Shown: positions 13,414 to 20,181 of the stretch, piece after piece
Layout of the letters: each line of letters opens with the position of its first letter
Numbering within the stretch: the stretch's first letter is position 1
Assembly (NCBI GenBank): GCA_011322715.1
Contig: DRLX01000503.1
Coordinates: 1-20,181 of the forward strand
DNA length: 20,181 bases
DNA from: Desulfobulbaceae bacterium
GTDB taxonomy: Bacteria; Desulfobacterota; Desulfobulbia; Desulfobulbales; Desulfobulbaceae
Direction: 5' to 3'
Notes under the pieces: generated by a model
What the model was told of the DNA's origin: nothing
What the model saw: the letters and a program-made list of their open reading frames with translations, nothing else
Database searches by the model: none
Translations under genes and position numbers: made by a program

Positions 13414-13494
13414 GCTTGCCCTTGCCTATGGGCGCATGTGCGCCCATAGGCAAGGGCAAGCTGGCCAGCCGCAAGGGTGCGGCTGGCCAGCTTG
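13414..13494. terminator. two very strong adjoining hairpins
   Basis: Arms 13414-13436 and 13439-13461 pair perfectly over 23 bp around TG. Arms 13457-13473 and 13478-13494 pair over 17 bp around AGGG. They share 13457-13461, so full formation of one slightly competes with the other. They start about 22 bp after the stop of the leftward gene at 13517. No U-run follows on either strand. They may end leftward transcription, insulate the structured region, or protect RNA ends. Confidence 0.6.
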
Positions 13495-13516
13495 TCGGTT
13501 TGCCAGGTGCCTGGGT

Positions 13517-14242
13517 TTAGGCGGCTTTCGTGCCGGTTTTCTTGCCGGTTTTGCGAACAGGCTTTTTCCGGATGGTGAAGCCAAGTTCCCCGACGATTTC
13601 CTGAATTATCGCTTGACGCTTTTCCGGGGCAAGCTCCCGGATGATTCTACCGGAAAGCATAACTCTTTCATCTTCAGACAGTGTAGTTTTCGCCAGCGTG
13701 GCAAACTCCGCCACGTTGGTGGGAACTTGAGGCTTTGCGCCTGCGCCTGTTCCCTTGCGCTTTTTGTTGGGTTCCCCGGCTGCGCGGGAGCTTGCGCCCC
13801 TGGGCTTGGCTTTTTCCTGGGGAAAATCCGTAACAGACACAAACAACCCCGTAGATTTCCGCGAGCCGAATTTGATATAGATTGTTTCTGGCCCGGAACC
13901 GGCAACGGTAAGAACCGAACCGGAAAATTTTCCCCAGTGTTTCTTTTCCCGTTCGTACAGACGCCGGGCAGTTTCCGCTTGCCCGTTGGCGGTCAGGGAT
14001 TCGCCCATAGATTTGTAGTGGTCAGTAAGTTTCTCACTGGCCAATGCCAGCCGCCCTTCAGACCCTGTTTCGTCTGTAGACAACAATTCGTCAACAGCCT
14101 CATCAGACGCCAGCAGACAAGCTTCGAGCAAAGCTTGTACGGTTTCTCGGTGTATTCTAGCGCCGTTCAATCGCTCATTCAGAGCATTAAACGCTTTCTC
14201 TTCAATATGGTTGATTTCAGCAGTAGAAAATAGTTTATTCAT
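13517..14242 (-). CDS. phage protein with basic C-terminal tail, 241 residues
   Basis: The start is ATG 14242 after CCAGGAGGC; the track-long start ten codons upstream lacks a site. The N-terminal 110 residues are helical and acidic (MNKLFSTAEINHIEEKAFNA onward), then a small beta segment (GPETIYIKFGSRKSTGLFVS). A Lys/Ala/Gly/Pro-rich linker and a helical acidic patch (LAKTTLSEDERVMLSGRI) follow, and the protein ends in RKKPVRKTGKKTGTKAA, a histone-H1-like basic tail. I infer DNA binding. It is the first leftward gene from the divergent control region and could be the regulator of the operator boxes, but no helix-turn-helix is evident. Confidence 0.7.
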   Translation of the reverse strand: MNKLFSTAEINHIEEKAFNALNERLNGARIHRETVQALLEACLLASDEAVDELLSTDETGSEGRLALASEKLTDHYKSMGESLTANGQAETARRLYEREKKHWGKFSGSVLTVAGSGPETIYIKFGSRKSTGLFVSVTDFPQEKAKPRGASSRAAGEPNKKRKGTGAGAKPQVPTNVAEFATLAKTTLSEDERVMLSGRIIRELAPEKRQAIIQEIVGELGFTIRKKPVRKTGKKTGTKAA

Positions 14243-14276
14243 GGCTAGTGCCTCCTGGTATGTGCCGCGCAATTTT

Positions 14277-14288
14277 GGGAAAATTCCC
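14277..14288. repeat. GGGAA-NN-TTCCC palindrome, copy 10
   Basis: Copy 10 lies 34 nt before ATG 14242 and downstream of the leftward -10 box at 14335, so it is transcribed as part of the leader of a first gene. Confidence 0.8.
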
Positions 14289-14334
14289 AGAAACTGCGGG
14301 GCGGGCTAAAAATAAATAGGTCCTACTAGTACAA

Positions 14335-14363
14335 ATTATCGCATAATTGCTAGACAATAACAA
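14335..14363 (-). promoter_or_regulatory. leftward promoter for 14242
   Basis: On the minus strand TTGTTA (14363-14358) is followed after 17 bp by GATAAT (14340-14335). The spacer TTGTCTAGCAATTATGC contains the operator-like box. Transcription would start near 14328, giving a leader of about 85 nt. Confidence 0.65.
14345..14356 (-). promoter_or_regulatory. operator-like box TGTCTAGCAATT, copy 3
   Basis: This box lies in the spacer of the promoter for 14242, at the same position and orientation as copy 1 in its promoter at 11 kb. Confidence 0.6.
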
Positions 14364-14373
14364 TGATATTTTT

Positions 14374-14390
14374 CTATGGTGTTTCCATAG
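14374..14390. promoter_or_regulatory. inverted repeat CTATGG-TGTTT-CCATAG
   Basis: A 17-bp dyad between the leftward -35 box (14363) and the rightward -35 box (14409), well placed for a regulator of both promoters. Confidence 0.5.
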
Positions 14391-14408
14391 TCAATAGGAA
14401 AAATTTTG

Positions 14409-14437
14409 TTGACAATAACCCCCTCACCGTGTTATAT
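14409..14437 (+). promoter_or_regulatory. rightward promoter of the packaging operon
   Basis: A perfect TTGACA (14409-14414) is followed after 17 bp by TTATAT (14432-14437), or after 18 bp by TATATG. It would start a transcript that reads through the iterons into the terminase genes. Confidence 0.55.
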
Positions 14438-14479
14438 GGCGGCTCTTCGGCCAGGGGTGCCGAGGCCCCCAAAACAATC

Positions 14480-14594
14480 GGACGCTATTTGAAACCAGTA
14501 CCCACCTGAAACCTGCGCCCACCTGAAACCTGCGCCCACCTGAAACCAGCGCCCACCTGAAACCAGCGCTTGAAACCGAACGCCATTTGAAACC
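14480..14594. repeat. 17-bp direct repeats (iteron-like) before the terminase genes
   Basis: Units begin with TGAAACC at 14490, 14507, 14524, 14541, 14558, 14571 and 14588. Four consecutive units are exactly 17 bp (TGAAACCTGCGCCCACC and variants), one is shortened to 13 bp, one is a diverged 17-mer, and a half unit lies at each end. About one and a half helical turns per unit fits a repeated protein-binding site. The place just before the putative small terminase gene suggests a packaging recognition site (cosB/pac-like); an origin iteron array is the alternative. Confidence 0.8.
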
Positions 14595-14615
14595 TTCCCC
14601 CGCATTTCCTATACT
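14587..14615 (+). promoter_or_regulatory. rightward promoter directly before the small terminase gene
   Basis: TTGAAA (14587-14592), made by the last repeat unit, is followed after 17 bp by TATACT (14610-14615). Both hexamers match five of six. Transcription would start near 14622, about 23 nt before ATG 14645. A protein bound to the repeats would cover the -35 box. Confidence 0.65.
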
Positions 14616-14644
14616 TATGGCACCAAAGTTACCGGAACTTCGAC

Positions 14645-15031
14645 ATGCTGGACCACCTTTCCAACGACGCTCCCCCGGGAACCCCCGCAGGAACACCCGA
14701 TACTTCACCAGCCCCTCACGAACAGGCGGACATCCACAGCCTCATGGACAGCGCACTACAGCTCTCCCACGCCATGCAGTCCCGCCTGCTCAATCCTGAT
14801 GGGACGATGAAGAAAGATGTGCCTGTGAGGGAAGGAAAAGAGGCAGTAGCCTCCATTTCCACCCTGCTGGGCATGATTTTGAGGAATAAAACCTCGCTGG
14901 AAGATCAAAAACAGCAGCAGCAATTTGACGCGGCTGTGCTGGAAGTGCTGGAAGAAATGGACCTGGAGCTGCGCACAGCCTTCCTGGACCGGCTTCAGGT
15001 CAAAATCAACAAGCTCAAGGAGGCCGCGTAA
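14645..15031 (+). CDS. probable terminase small subunit, 128 residues
   Basis: The protein lies immediately upstream of the large terminase. A Pro/Thr-rich disordered N-terminus (to about residue 25) is followed by a mostly helical, acidic body including GKEAVASISTLLGMILRNKT and a C-terminal helix ending DRLQVKINKLKEAA. The call rests on position, size and helical composition. No helix-turn-helix is obvious to me, so a scaffold-like accessory is possible. The ribosome-binding site is weak (CCGGAAC). The direct repeats just upstream could be its binding sites for starting packaging. Its stop overlaps the next ATG by one base. Confidence 0.55.
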   Translation: MLDHLSNDAPPGTPAGTPDTSPAPHEQADIHSLMDSALQLSHAMQSRLLNPDGTMKKDVPVREGKEAVASISTLLGMILRNKTSLEDQKQQQQFDAAVLEVLEEMDLELRTAFLDRLQVKINKLKEAA

Positions 15032-15165
15032 TGCATCACAGTCTCCCCTGGCCCTATTCAATAAAGAGCCCCCTGCTCAAAGCCGTCCTGTTCACCCTGG
15101 CTATGCTGGCCATCGGCCTGATTCCTTCGCTGCTGTCGTCTTTGCTGGTCTGGCTAGGCCGGTAA
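15031..15165 (+). CDS. 44-residue single-helix membrane peptide
   Basis: ATG 15031 overlaps the TAA of the upstream gene and follows AAGGAGG at 8 nt, an excellent site. Residues about 17-41 (LKAVLFTLAMLAIGLIPSLL onward) form one hydrophobic helix. It ends one base before the large terminase start. A tiny membrane peptide between terminase subunits is unusual; it may be a holin-like or envelope-targeted peptide. Function is not determined. Confidence 0.65.
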   Translation: MHHSLPWPYSIKSPLLKAVLFTLAMLAIGLIPSLLSSLLVWLGR

Positions 15166-15166
15166 C

Positions 15167-16927
15167 ATGGCCTCTCCACTGCTCCAGGCCCGGCTCGACC
15201 GGATGCGGGTGGCCGCCCTGCAATCCCTGGGCCGATCCGCCATTCCGCAGTGGATCATTGACAATACCCGCCATCCCAATGACCCGACAAAACCGTGGTC
15301 TTTTCTGCATCACGAGTATCAAATAGGCATTCTGGAAACTGATGCCGAGTACATTTCAGTCATAAAAGCGGCGCAAACCGGCATGTCAGAGCTGTCTGTC
15401 CGGCTTATGCTGGCACTGGCCTCCCTGTACCGCTCCAGCCGGTTTATGTATGTGCTGCCAAGTTCCGGATTTTCCAGGAAATTTGTAGTGGATCGGGTCG
15501 ATCCGGTCATTGAATCCTCTCCACAACTGTCCCGGGAGCTGTCAAAAGAGGTCAACAACTCGGAAATCAAGCGCATTGCCAACAGCTTCATCTATTTTGC
15601 TGGCGCGCAAAAGACCGGGCAGGCCATTTCGGTACCGGCCAAGGGGCTGGTCATGGATGAGGTGGATTTCTGTTCTCAGTCTGTTCTTACCTCGTTCTAC
15701 TCCCGTCTGCAGCACAACATGCCCGGGGAAAGCATCGTGACCCGGTTCAGTACCCCGACCGTGCCCGGGTACGGGATCAGTCAGCTCCATGAGGCGGGCT
15801 CCCAGGGCGTGTACATGGTCTGGCATGAAAAATGCGGGCAGTGGGTGGTCGTTGACCCCCTGCAGGACATCATTCTTCCGGGTTGGCAGGAAGATACGCT
15901 GGAGAATTTCACCAAAGCGGACCTGGATGATCCGACGCTGCGGCTGGAAGCGGCCTTCGTGCAGTGCCCTCACTGTCATAAGCCGATTTCACAGAGCAAT
16001 TTGTCAGATCCGAAGAAGCGGGCCTGGGTGCATCACTATCCGGACAAGGTGGAAAAGTCGTTCTACGTCAGTCCTCTGGATGTGGCGGCGATCAATACCC
16101 CAGAAAAGATTCTGAGGAACGTCAGAAACTACAACCGGCACATCGACTGGATCAATTTCGGGCTGGGAAAAGCGTTTCAGGATGCGGAAAATTCTGTTGT
16201 AAAACAAGCCGTTGAGAAATCTGCGACGGCAATCACCGTGTACCCGGGCAAGAGCGGGGTGCAGGGGGGGCTGATAGGGTCGGATGTGGGCAAAACCTCT
16301 CATCTGCTGGTGGGCGTTCGGGACGGCAAGTACATGGACATCATTTGGGCGGAGCGGATTCGTCAGGATGGCAGTGGGAATCTGGTGAGCACATGGAAAG
16401 AGCGAATGGACGAATACGGGGCCTGGAAAATGGTGGTGGATGCCGGGCCGGACATCTCCTCGCCGCAGCAGCTCATTGAAGAGAGCGTGTACGGCAGGGC
16501 CTGGGCCTGCTACTTTACCCGGGGCTCCAGTCGGCGGCTGTCGGATCTGGACATCAAGGAAGAAGAGCAGATCATCGGGGCGTACCGGACCTCCATCATT
16601 GACAAAGTGGTGAAACAACTCAATGGCGGGCTGATCCGGCTTCCCAAGGGGCACCCGGAACTGCCCACAATCATCAAGCATTTTACTCAGATGAAGCGGG
16701 TGTCGCGCCTGTCTGATACCACGGGAGAAACCACAGCGCACTGGGCGTCCCTGTCAAAGGAAAACCACTATTTCTTTGCCCTGGTCTATCTGATGATCGC
16801 GGATGATCTGGCGACTGGTCAGGGGGCGGTGGTGGCACTGCCGGATACCGGGGCCATCCGAAAAGTTCAGGTTGGCGGGGCGATCCAGGACCGACAAAAC
16901 GATTTCTGGTCCCGCCCTTTGGGGTAA
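15167..16927 (+). CDS. phage terminase large subunit, GpA type
   Basis: This is a 586-residue packaging motor and nuclease that pumps DNA into proheads and cuts it. The ATPase part has an adenine-binding region PWSFLHHEYQ near residue 43, a deviant Walker A KAAQTGMSE at 67-75, Walker B GLVMDEVD at 160-167 and a coupling motif TRFSTPT at 192-198. Cysteines at 223 and C267-x2-C270 may form the zinc site common in the GpA (PF05876-like) group. The nuclease part has GSDVGK (D373), VVDAGPD (D425) and a C-terminal KENHYFFALVYLMIADD, fitting an RNase-H-like fold with acidic metal ligands. The length is usual for the family. It is followed by an HNH nuclease, as in many cos-type phages. Confidence 0.93.
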   Translation: MASPLLQARLDRMRVAALQSLGRSAIPQWIIDNTRHPNDPTKPWSFLHHEYQIGILETDAEYISVIKAAQTGMSELSVRLMLALASLYRSSRFMYVLPSSGFSRKFVVDRVDPVIESSPQLSRELSKEVNNSEIKRIANSFIYFAGAQKTGQAISVPAKGLVMDEVDFCSQSVLTSFYSRLQHNMPGESIVTRFSTPTVPGYGISQLHEAGSQGVYMVWHEKCGQWVVVDPLQDIILPGWQEDTLENFTKADLDDPTLRLEAAFVQCPHCHKPISQSNLSDPKKRAWVHHYPDKVEKSFYVSPLDVAAINTPEKILRNVRNYNRHIDWINFGLGKAFQDAENSVVKQAVEKSATAITVYPGKSGVQGGLIGSDVGKTSHLLVGVRDGKYMDIIWAERIRQDGSGNLVSTWKERMDEYGAWKMVVDAGPDISSPQQLIEESVYGRAWACYFTRGSSRRLSDLDIKEEEQIIGAYRTSIIDKVVKQLNGGLIRLPKGHPELPTIIKHFTQMKRVSRLSDTTGETTAHWASLSKENHYFFALVYLMIADDLATGQGAVVALPDTGAIRKVQVGGAIQDRQNDFWSRPLG

Positions 16928-17015
16928 TTCGCTCTTCAGAATCCAGTCCTGCGAGTTGCCTGAAGGCCCTTCCAGAGGCATAATCGGGATACCCTTCTTC
17001 GCAACCGGCGATTCC

Positions 17016-17378
17016 ATGTTCGATTTCATCCGTTATCTGGTCAGGAACCCCTCTGAGATAACCCGGGGGACCCGGCGGCTGTCCAGTGTCAGAAGGGCAA
17101 TGACGGAGTTTCGGGAAGAACCCTGGAATCAGGAATGCGCCTGGTGCGGGCGACGTAAAAAACTGGAAGTTCACCATATTGTTCCGGTGTCTGTGGCTCC
17201 CTGGTTGGCGGCGGATAAAGGCAACATGCTGATGTTGTGCCGGAAGCCGGCTTGTCATCAAGTGATCGGTCACAACGGAGACTTTGGGTCGCGGTATGTT
17301 GAGAATGTCATAGAAGTCTGTGCGGCAGGGTCCTCCCAGGTTGTAAAGACCATTCGGGCGGGGAAATCCGGTGGCTGA
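17016..17378 (+). CDS. HNH endonuclease next to terminase
   Basis: In this 120-residue protein C41-x2-C44, H53-H54, N70, C75, C80-H81 and H86 form a classic HNH site with a structural zinc (CAWC ... HHIVPV ... N ... CxxxxCHQVIGHNG). HNH proteins encoded beside terminase genes are known, in HK97-like phages, to be needed with the large terminase for cutting at cos; this is the likely role. The start is ATG 17016, although its ribosome-binding site is weak. An 88-bp gap separates it from the terminase. The stop overlaps the GTG start of the next gene by 8 bp. Confidence 0.85.
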   Translation: MFDFIRYLVRNPSEITRGTRRLSSVRRAMTEFREEPWNQECAWCGRRKKLEVHHIVPVSVAPWLAADKGNMLMLCRKPACHQVIGHNGDFGSRYVENVIEVCAAGSSQVVKTIRAGKSGG

Positions 17379-20181
17379 TTACGTTTGCTATACAGAGATT
17401 GGCGGGGATGTCTATGCTTGGGAGCATCAGGGAGGCAACTCTTCAGCCACTCCGGTAAACATCTCCGCCCTGGCGGAAGCCAGTCTCGGGGCCGGAGACA
17501 ACGCATCAGGGAATGATGCTTGGGCCAGCATATCCTGGAATGGTGAGTGGATCATTCTTCGCTCAAATAGAAGCGTGGGCTCTGGCTGGGACGCCTTGTT
17601 TATCGCGTCGATGTCTACGTTCCCTACCTCTCTGAATTTTCAGCCCGTTAATGTGGGCAGTTGGCCTTTGCACCCCAACGGCATTTGCCGGGTCAGCAAT
17701 GACGGACTCAGAATCTACGGAATCTACGATGAGGATTCTTCTCAGGTTGCTGTTTTTGAGCGCCCCGATACGTCTGGAAATACTTTCACCGCTACCGATA
17801 TGTACACAGCGGGGGGCACGAACGGATATGACGGGGTTGCACTGTCCTTTGATGAGTCCTATCTTGTATTTTCTACCGGGGTAGATAATCAGGATTTTCA
17901 CAAGATCCTCACAGCTTCTCCCTACAACCATACCCTGCTGTATTCCACGGCATCAACCCCTCTTGTAGGCTGTATTTATCCTTCCCCCATGACGACGGGG
18001 GAGCTGATTTTTGAAGGAGATGGGAATGGGGGTGACGAATCCATCTATCGCTTGACTTCACCGAATCCGTCAGAAGCCTTTACAGATATTTCTGCGGTAG
18101 GCACCGATACGCCCAATGACAATGCCCCGTTCTGTCTGGCCAATTCCAGCGATTTGGTAGTGAGTGTATATCTGTCTAGGGCCGGAAATACCAGCGGGGC
18201 GCATGAGATAGTGTTTCGTAACGCTGATGGAACAAATCAAGTAGCTCCGTCAATGTTTTACGGCAAAAACGTGGCATCTGGTACGTTTTCTGGGTTTTCT
18301 CTTGGAGCAAGTGACACCACGCCTCCCAATCTGTCCTCTCCCACAGCTACCGGCATTACGTCATCCAGCGTGGTATTGGGGGCTACTACTGATGAGGGCA
18401 ACGGTACCGCCCATGCCATTATCGTGCCCAACGGCGAGCAGGGTACTCCAACCAATCAGGAGGTCATAGACGGCAATTACGCAAATACGGTGGCAGTTGC
18501 TGCTGATCTGGCTATTTCTGCTATTGGAGCGTTTTCGTTCACCACCACCTCCGGATTATCAGCCTCCACGCAATATGGGTATGTCATTGTCCATGTTGAT
18601 GCGGCAGGGAATGAGGATGCGGGTTCTCGTGTAGAGGGTGCATTCACTACTGCTGCAGCAGCCACGGTAACACAGGCATTCCGGGTATCCAGGAGCAGCT
18701 CAGTCATCCCTTCTGGGGCAACCTCCCTCACACTGACAGCCGGAACAGATTACACTGCCCCTGCCGGTGCGGATCGGGCATTCATTCGTATTGTCAACTC
18801 CCGTCTGACGGGGATGGGTAGGACTGCCGGCGGGGGAAACCAGAATACAGACGATTTCACTGTCTATTTTTCCAATCCAGAAAACATTACTACCAGTGTC
18901 GATCTGACGCGGGTAGGCTCGGCCACGAATTGCCGGGTTGACTGGGAGGTGGTTGAGTACGTTGGTGCGGCTGGAGGACCGAACGAGATTGTTGTCAGAT
19001 CGGCAGGGGCTGTGGCCGGAACTGGGGGTACGATTGATGGGCCTGCGGTAGCCACTATTGCAGATTCTGCCGATGTCGCCGTGTTGATAACCGGGCAGGC
19101 ATCAGGTAATACGGGAAGAGCGGATTGGCATGAGACCCTGTATGTAGCGTCTTTGCAGCCATCAGGGTCAGGCTGGCTGCCGAGATTTGAGCGCGGGACA
19201 ACGGTTGCTGGGAATTCCCATATCAGCTATGCCGTGGTGGAGTTTGTCGGGGCGAACTGGACGGTATCCAGGGAAGACTTCAACACTACCGGAACAACCT
19301 GGGCACCGGGCAACAATAATAGCTGGTTGTACACGCTCGCTACTCCGGTTGCTGACGTGGCAAAAACCTTCCTGCATATTCAGTATGCTACGAGTAATGA
19401 CCCAACCGGATTGGATGACGCGGGTGAGTGCATTGTTTTGGACAGCACCACACAACTGCGGGTATTCAATAGGACAACTGCCGGGACGAGAAGAAAAGTT
19501 GTTTGGCTAGTTCAGAATAGTCAAGCTTCGGCTCAGGCCCGAAACTTAATAGTCCAACACCGTCAGTTCTATCAGACTCTTGGCGGCTCAGAAGAGCGAA
19601 CAATTACCGATTCGGTGACGGCGGTTGACGCAATAGAAGAGGCATCAATTTTTGCCCCAACCGCTTCTTGTGATGGGGGCGGTACTGCGTATCCCAGAGG
19701 GTCTGTGAATGCCCTTCTGACAGCAGTGGACACGGTAACTTTGCGGTATTCAGATTCTGGCCAGGAGCAGCAACTTGGCTATGAGGTGGTACAGTGGCCG
19801 CAGGATGAAAGCACGTCTTCTTCTGTGACGCTTGAAGCCGGGTCCTGGGCCGTTTCCGGCCATGATCTGACTTTCCACTCAGATTCTGTGGTGGCGCTTG
19901 ACGCCGGGTCCTGGGCCGTTTCCGGCCATGATCTGACTTTCTATTCAGATGCTGTGGTGTCTCTTGAGTCCGGGTCTTGGGCGGGTGCCGGCCATGATCT
20001 GACTTTCTATTCAGATGCTGTGGTGACGCTTGATCCCGGGTCTTGGGCCGTTTCCGGGAAGAGCCTGACTTTCTATTCCGACTCTGTGGTGACGCTTGAT
20101 CCCGGGTCTTGGGCCGTTTCCGGGAAGAACCTGACTTTCTATTCCGACTCTGTGGTGACGCTTGATCCCGGGTCTTGGGCC
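17371..20181 (+). CDS. giant virion-type or adhesin protein, 5' part (at least 937 residues)
   Basis: A frame starting at GTG 17371 (after GGGCGGGGAAA) is open for 937 codons to the right edge. Residues 1-310 are Gly/Ser/Thr-rich and beta-type, possibly a beta-propeller-like or sheet domain. Residues about 313-427 resemble a fibronectin type III domain (TTPPNLSSPTATGITSSSVV ... TQYGYVIVHVDAAGNED). Residues 430-815 are further beta-rich segments without clear class. From residue 818 a 22-residue repeat runs to the edge. There is no signal peptide. A tail, fibre or head-decoration role is inferred from place and composition. It is unusual that such a protein sits where portal and head genes are expected after terminase. 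Confidence 0.75.
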   Translation, partial: MADYVCYTEIGGDVYAWEHQGGNSSATPVNISALAEASLGAGDNASGNDAWASISWNGEWIILRSNRSVGSGWDALFIASMSTFPTSLNFQPVNVGSWPLHPNGICRVSNDGLRIYGIYDEDSSQVAVFERPDTSGNTFTATDMYTAGGTNGYDGVALSFDESYLVFSTGVDNQDFHKILTASPYNHTLLYSTASTPLVGCIYPSPMTTGELIFEGDGNGGDESIYRLTSPNPSEAFTDISAVGTDTPNDNAPFCLANSSDLVVSVYLSRAGNTSGAHEIVFRNADGTNQVAPSMFYGKNVASGTFSGFSLGASDTTPPNLSSPTATGITSSSVVLGATTDEGNGTAHAIIVPNGEQGTPTNQEVIDGNYANTVAVAADLAISAIGAFSFTTTSGLSASTQYGYVIVHVDAAGNEDAGSRVEGAFTTAAAATVTQAFRVSRSSSVIPSGATSLTLTAGTDYTAPAGADRAFIRIVNSRLTGMGRTAGGGNQNTDDFTVYFSNPENITTSVDLTRVGSATNCRVDWEVVEYVGAAGGPNEIVVRSAGAVAGTGGTIDGPAVATIADSADVAVLITGQASGNTGRADWHETLYVASLQPSGSGWLPRFERGTTVAGNSHISYAVVEFVGANWTVSREDFNTTGTTWAPGNNNSWLYTLATPVADVAKTFLHIQYATSNDPTGLDDAGECIVLDSTTQLRVFNRTTAGTRRKVVWLVQNSQASAQARNLIVQHRQFYQTLGGSEERTITDSVTAVDAIEEASIFAPTASCDGGGTAYPRGSVNALLTAVDTVTLRYSDSGQEQQLGYEVVQWPQDESTSSSVTLEAGSWAVSGHDLTFHSDSVVALDAGSWAVSGHDLTFYSDAVVSLESGSWAGAGHDLTFYSDAVVTLDPGSWAVSGKSLTFYSDSVVTLDPGSWAVSGKNLTFYSDSVVTLDPGSWA
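19822..20181 (+). repeat. 66-bp in-frame tandem repeats, 5 units plus a partial
   Basis: Units start at 19822 (63 bp), 19885, 19951, 20017, 20083 and 20149 and encode VVTLDPGSWAVSGKSLTFYS plus two residues, or variants. Units 4 and 5 differ by very few bases, so they duplicated recently, and the array continues past the window. Confidence 0.92.

Noticed and set aside
12600..13500. tRNA, tmRNA or RNase P RNA in the gene-free region
   Set aside because: Some arms resemble T-arms (for example 13033-13055), but no acceptor/anticodon layout or conserved cores of these RNAs could be found.
13322..14233. Rightward 303-codon frame
   Set aside because: It is antisense to the well-supported leftward gene 13517-14242, runs through the giant hairpins and has no ribosome-binding site.
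14424..14708. Leftward 94-codon frame with a repeated GFRW pattern
   Set aside because: Its repeats are the 17-bp direct repeats read as codons; it covers two rightward promoters and has no ribosome-binding site.
1..20181. Prophage with attachment site
   Set aside because: No integrase, excisionase or att-type duplication is visible; the window cannot tell lytic from temperate.

Overview
The window looks like part of the genome of a tailed double-stranded DNA phage (or a prophage of one) infecting a Gram-negative bacterium. Supporting this are a GpA-type large terminase (15167-16927, +), a downstream HNH endonuclease, a very long repeat-bearing virion-type protein that runs off the right edge, and a long leftward array of small, tightly packed early-type genes. 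The lipobox-bearing lipoprotein, the E. coli-like Shine-Dalgarno sequences and the sigma70-like promoters fit a proteobacterial host; I cannot name a genus. No integrase, tRNA, rRNA, insertion sequence or CRISPR array was seen.

Layout. (1) 1-1113, minus strand: an operon of an unknown protein, a lipoprotein and a MoxR-like AAA+ ATPase (cut by the left edge), coupled by ATGA overlaps and preceded by a near-consensus promoter. (2) 1166-7094, minus: a dense set of small phage proteins of unknown function, several with zinc-binding cysteine pairs, one gene interrupted by an in-frame TGA, a WDSGQVG-type conserved phage protein and a BspA-like leucine-rich-repeat protein. (3) 7140-7265: a small intergenic island with a plus-strand promoter, hairpin and intrinsic terminator, a candidate small RNA. 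(4) 7263-10973, minus: a Cys-rich small protein, a 436-residue conserved phage protein, a second and much longer leucine-rich-repeat paralogue, and a protein with two degenerate HNH/AP2-type modules. (5) 10974-11623: AT-rich non-coding DNA full of inverted repeats. (6) 11624-12595, minus: three small genes. (7) 12600-13510: about 0.9 kb without genes, rich in hairpins and duplicated motifs, a candidate large structured RNA, closed by two very strong hairpins. (8) 13517-14242, minus: a basic-tailed protein. (9) 14243-14644: divergent control region with a leftward promoter, rightward promoters and 17-bp direct repeats. (10) 14645-20181, plus: probable small terminase, a one-helix membrane peptide, large terminase, HNH nuclease, and a giant repeat protein.

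Two sequence systems tie the region together. The first is a short palindrome, GGGAA-NN-TTCCC, found about ten times between 5.5 and 14.3 kb; in five leaders it lies exactly 25 nt before the start codon, in front of a conserved AAGAGGAAAA ribosome-binding leader. The second is a 12-bp box (TGTCTAGCAATT) that fills the 17-bp spacer of two leftward promoters and occurs a third time in the 11-kb intergenic region, so it is a good candidate operator. The candidate small RNA at 7.2 kb shows in its hairpin loop a sequence complementary to the Shine-Dalgarno leader of at least three of the phage genes. Together these suggest a layered control circuit, by operator, leader element and possibly antisense RNA, that I do not recognise from a described phage.
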